Of a stretch of DNA of 8,155 nt, positions 1 through 8,155 are shown one piece after another. The stretch's first letter is position 1, and each line of letters opens with the position of its first letter. Where the stretch lies: contig PKER01000039.1 in assembly GCA_002919115.1 (NCBI GenBank), forward strand, positions 1-8,155, in the 5' to 3' direction. Source of the stretch: a bacterium. GTDB lineage: Bacteria > Actinomycetota > Thermoleophilia > Solirubrobacterales > 70-9. The notes below the pieces were generated by a model that was not told where the DNA came from, did no database searches, and was given only the letters and a program-made list of their open reading frames with translations. Both the position numbers and the translations under genes were made by a program.

Positions 1-7359
<7,359 letters not shown>

Positions 7360-7450
7360 CTGGGCGACTCCTCAGTGGTCGATCGAATAAGGGTGTGCAC
7401 ACGCGCGAAAGACTCAAGAGAGACTCGCGGGCACGGCATAAGGCGCGCGA
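7360..7450 (-). other. Predicted rpoBC mRNA leader
   Basis: This is the stretch between the inferred transcription start and the rpoB TTG. It holds a possible stem CGCGA/TCGCG (7404-7408 with 7425-7429) with a 16-base loop, two GAGTCT copies 11 bases apart (7410-7415 and 7421-7426), a perfect 10-base palindrome GTGTGCACAC (7393-7402), an 8-base palindrome TCGATCGA (7379-7386), and the ribosome binding site. I see no stem followed by a U-run, so no intrinsic attenuator, and no riboswitch I recognise. The 5' boundary depends on the promoter call. Confidence 0.45.
7368..7373 (-). promoter_or_regulatory. Ribosome binding site that fixes the rpoB TTG start
   Basis: GAGGAG lies eight bases before the TTG at 7357-7359. 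It overlaps the in-frame TGA that closes the reading frame upstream, so no earlier start is possible. A strong site at good spacing makes the rare start codon credible. Confidence 0.8.
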
Positions 7451-7456
7451 CGCTCA

Positions 7457-7485
7457 AAGATACCACACCTAGGCAGCCCTGTTCA
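7457..7485 (-). promoter_or_regulatory. Predicted sigma70-type promoter for rpoBC
   Basis: On the minus strand, TGAACA (7480-7485, four of six matches to TTGACA) is followed by exactly 17 bases and then TATCTT (7457-7462, fitting TAnnnT). Transcription would begin near 7448-7450, leaving a leader of about 90 nt before the rpoB TTG. It is the only well-spaced box pair I found in the intergenic region in this direction. Because the upstream gene diverges, a promoter must lie somewhere here, which raises the prior. The start site is inferred from spacing only. Confidence 0.6.
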
Positions 7486-7560
7486 GGCGGCCGGCGCACA
7501 GCTGACGTTGAGGCTAGCGGACGGGTCGGCGCGTCTTCCGTCCCGGGGTGCAGCCGGGCT

Positions 7561-7574
7561 GGATCATACGATCC
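7561..7574. repeat. Short inverted repeat GGATC-N4-GATCC over the candidate -10 box
   Basis: Two perfect 5-base arms (7561-7565 and 7570-7574) flank a 4-base centre. The repeat covers the TACGAT box of the plus-strand gene, where a repressor site would be expected. It immediately follows another small inverted repeat, CAGCC-G-GGCTG (7551-7561). Short arms in GC-rich DNA can arise by chance, so operator function is speculative. Confidence 0.35.
7567..7572 (+). promoter_or_regulatory. Candidate -10 box for leaderless expression of the YdeI-family gene
   Basis: TACGAT fits TAnnnT and ends six bases before the ATG at 7579. Transcription would therefore start at or next to the A of the start codon, an arrangement known from leaderless genes of actinobacteria. 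No convincing -35 hexamer sits 16-18 bases upstream. The absence of a Shine-Dalgarno sequence supports the idea. The box lies within a short inverted repeat (7561-7574). Confidence 0.4.
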
Positions 7575-7578
7575 CGCC

Positions 7579-8148
7579 ATGAGCGAGTCCTACCCGCGCG
7601 TCGAGGTCGCGAGCCGCGAGCAGTGGCGCGCCTGGCTCGCCGCCAACCACGGCTCGGCGCGGGGCGCCTGGGCCGTCACCTACGGGAAGGGCGGCCCCGA
7701 GCCGCACGTGAGCTACGAGGAGCTCGTGCTCGAGGCGGTCGCGCACGGCTGGATCGACTCGACCCGCCGGCGCGTGGACGACCGGCGCACCGAGATGCTG
7801 ATGACGCCGCGCAAGCCGACGAGCGGCTGGTCGCGCAGCAACAAGGAGCGCGTCGAGCGGCTCGAGCGGGAGGGGCTCATGGCCCCGGCGGGCCGACGGG
7901 CCGTCGAGGTCGCCAAGCAGAACGGGTCGTGGGCGCTGCTCGACGACGTGGAGGACCTGGTCGAGCCCGAAGAGCTCGCGGCCGCGCTCGACTCCGTGCC
8001 GAACGCCCGCGCGCACTGGGACGCCTTCCCGCCGTCCGCGCGCAAGGCGGCGCTGCTTTGGATCGCGACCGCGAAGCGCCCCGCGACGCGGGCGCGGCGG
8101 ATCGCCGAGACGGCGCGGCTCGCCGGGGAGGACGAGCGGGCGCGCTGA
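7579..8148 (+). CDS. YdeI/OmpD-associated family protein, complete
   Basis: A 189-residue soluble protein with no signal peptide or membrane segment. Family-typical blocks are an N-terminal 'S.EQWRAWLAANH' helix (12-24), 'SYEELVLEAVAHGWIDS' (45-61), 'TPRKPTSGWSRSNKERVERL' (76-95) and a basic C-terminal helix region 'PPSARKAALLWIATAKRP.TRARRIAET' (151-178). This is the full-length architecture of the family often annotated as bacteriocin-protection or OmpD-associated. From family knowledge, the Salmonella member was linked to antimicrobial-peptide tolerance and to the porin OmpD. An actinobacterium would not be expected to have OmpD, so that role cannot be carried over and the biochemical function here is unknown. 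The start is the first ATG of the conserved domain. No good Shine-Dalgarno sequence precedes it, but TACGAT ends six bases ahead, which would suit a leaderless mRNA. The gene diverges from rpoB and is probably monocistronic as far as can be seen. The same frame stays open far upstream, antisense to rpoB, so over-extended starts are likely in automatic annotation. Confidence 0.9.
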   Translation: MSESYPRVEVASREQWRAWLAANHGSARGAWAVTYGKGGPEPHVSYEELVLEAVAHGWIDSTRRRVDDRRTEMLMTPRKPTSGWSRSNKERVERLEREGLMAPAGRRAVEVAKQNGSWALLDDVEDLVEPEELAAALDSVPNARAHWDAFPPSARKAALLWIATAKRPATRARRIAETARLAGEDERAR

Positions 8149-8155
8149 GCGCCGC

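Noticed and set aside
7508..7513. TTGAGG as a -35 element for the plus-strand gene
   Set aside because: No TAnnnT hexamer lies 16-18 bases downstream on the plus strand.
7519..7543. Inverted repeat GGACGG/CCGTCC as a possible terminator or operator
   Set aside because: It has six-base arms with a 13-base loop and no U-run, in GC-rich DNA where such pairs are common. The flanking genes diverge, so no terminator is expected here.
7542..7558. Inverted repeat CCCGG/CCGGG with a 7-base loop
   Set aside because: It is short, purely G/C, has no T-run, and competes with the overlapping CAGCC-G-GGCTG pairing. Chance is the simplest explanation.
7564..8016. A 150-codon minus-strand frame opposite the YdeI-family gene
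   Set aside because: It is antisense to a gene with clear family motifs and has no recognisable domain.

Overview
This window is a housekeeping stretch of a high-GC genome. It carries the two large RNA polymerase subunit genes on the minus strand and one small gene of the YdeI/OmpD-associated family diverging from them on the plus strand. The organism looks like an actinobacterium. The coding regions have strong G/C third-position bias, and RpoB and RpoC follow the mycobacterial pattern: a long charged coiled-coil insertion in the N-terminal part of beta-prime, no SI3 insertion in the trigger loop, and an RpoB C-terminus of the 'ENIPEP..PESFKVLLKE' type. A deep branch such as Thermoleophilia is my best guess, but this is inference from protein style and no search was possible.

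Layout from left to right: positions 1-3802 hold rpoC (minus strand), cut by the left edge close to its 3' end, with 1267 residues visible. Positions 3799-7359 hold complete rpoB (1186 residues, minus strand). The rpoB TGA overlaps the rpoC GTG by four bases, so the two subunits are almost certainly made from one mRNA with coupled translation. Positions 7360-7578 are a 219-base divergent intergenic region. It has a plausible sigma70-type promoter for rpoB, a leader of roughly 90 nt, a strong ribosome binding site for a TTG start, and a -10-like box just ahead of the small plus-strand gene. Positions 7579-8148 hold a complete 189-residue YdeI/OmpD-associated family protein, followed by only seven bases.

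RpoB and RpoC together form the catalytic cleft of RNA polymerase. Both active-site signatures are intact: NADFDGDQMAVH in RpoC and GDKLAGRHGNKG in RpoB. Both RpoC zinc-binding cysteine sets are present, and I read both frames through without a frameshift. The neighbour upstream of rpoB is not rplL, so here rpoBC appears to be driven by its own promoter rather than as the tail of an rplJL-rpoBC operon.

I found no mobile element, CRISPR array, tRNA, rRNA or obvious new system. The points worth a second look are small: unusual residues in RpoB fork loop 2 and the rifampicin region, an acidic tip on the RpoC coiled-coil insertion, a 40-residue acidic RpoB tail that also encodes the rpoC ribosome binding site, and possible leaderless expression of the divergent gene with a palindrome over its -10 box. 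Very long open frames antisense to rpoBC are compositional artefacts.
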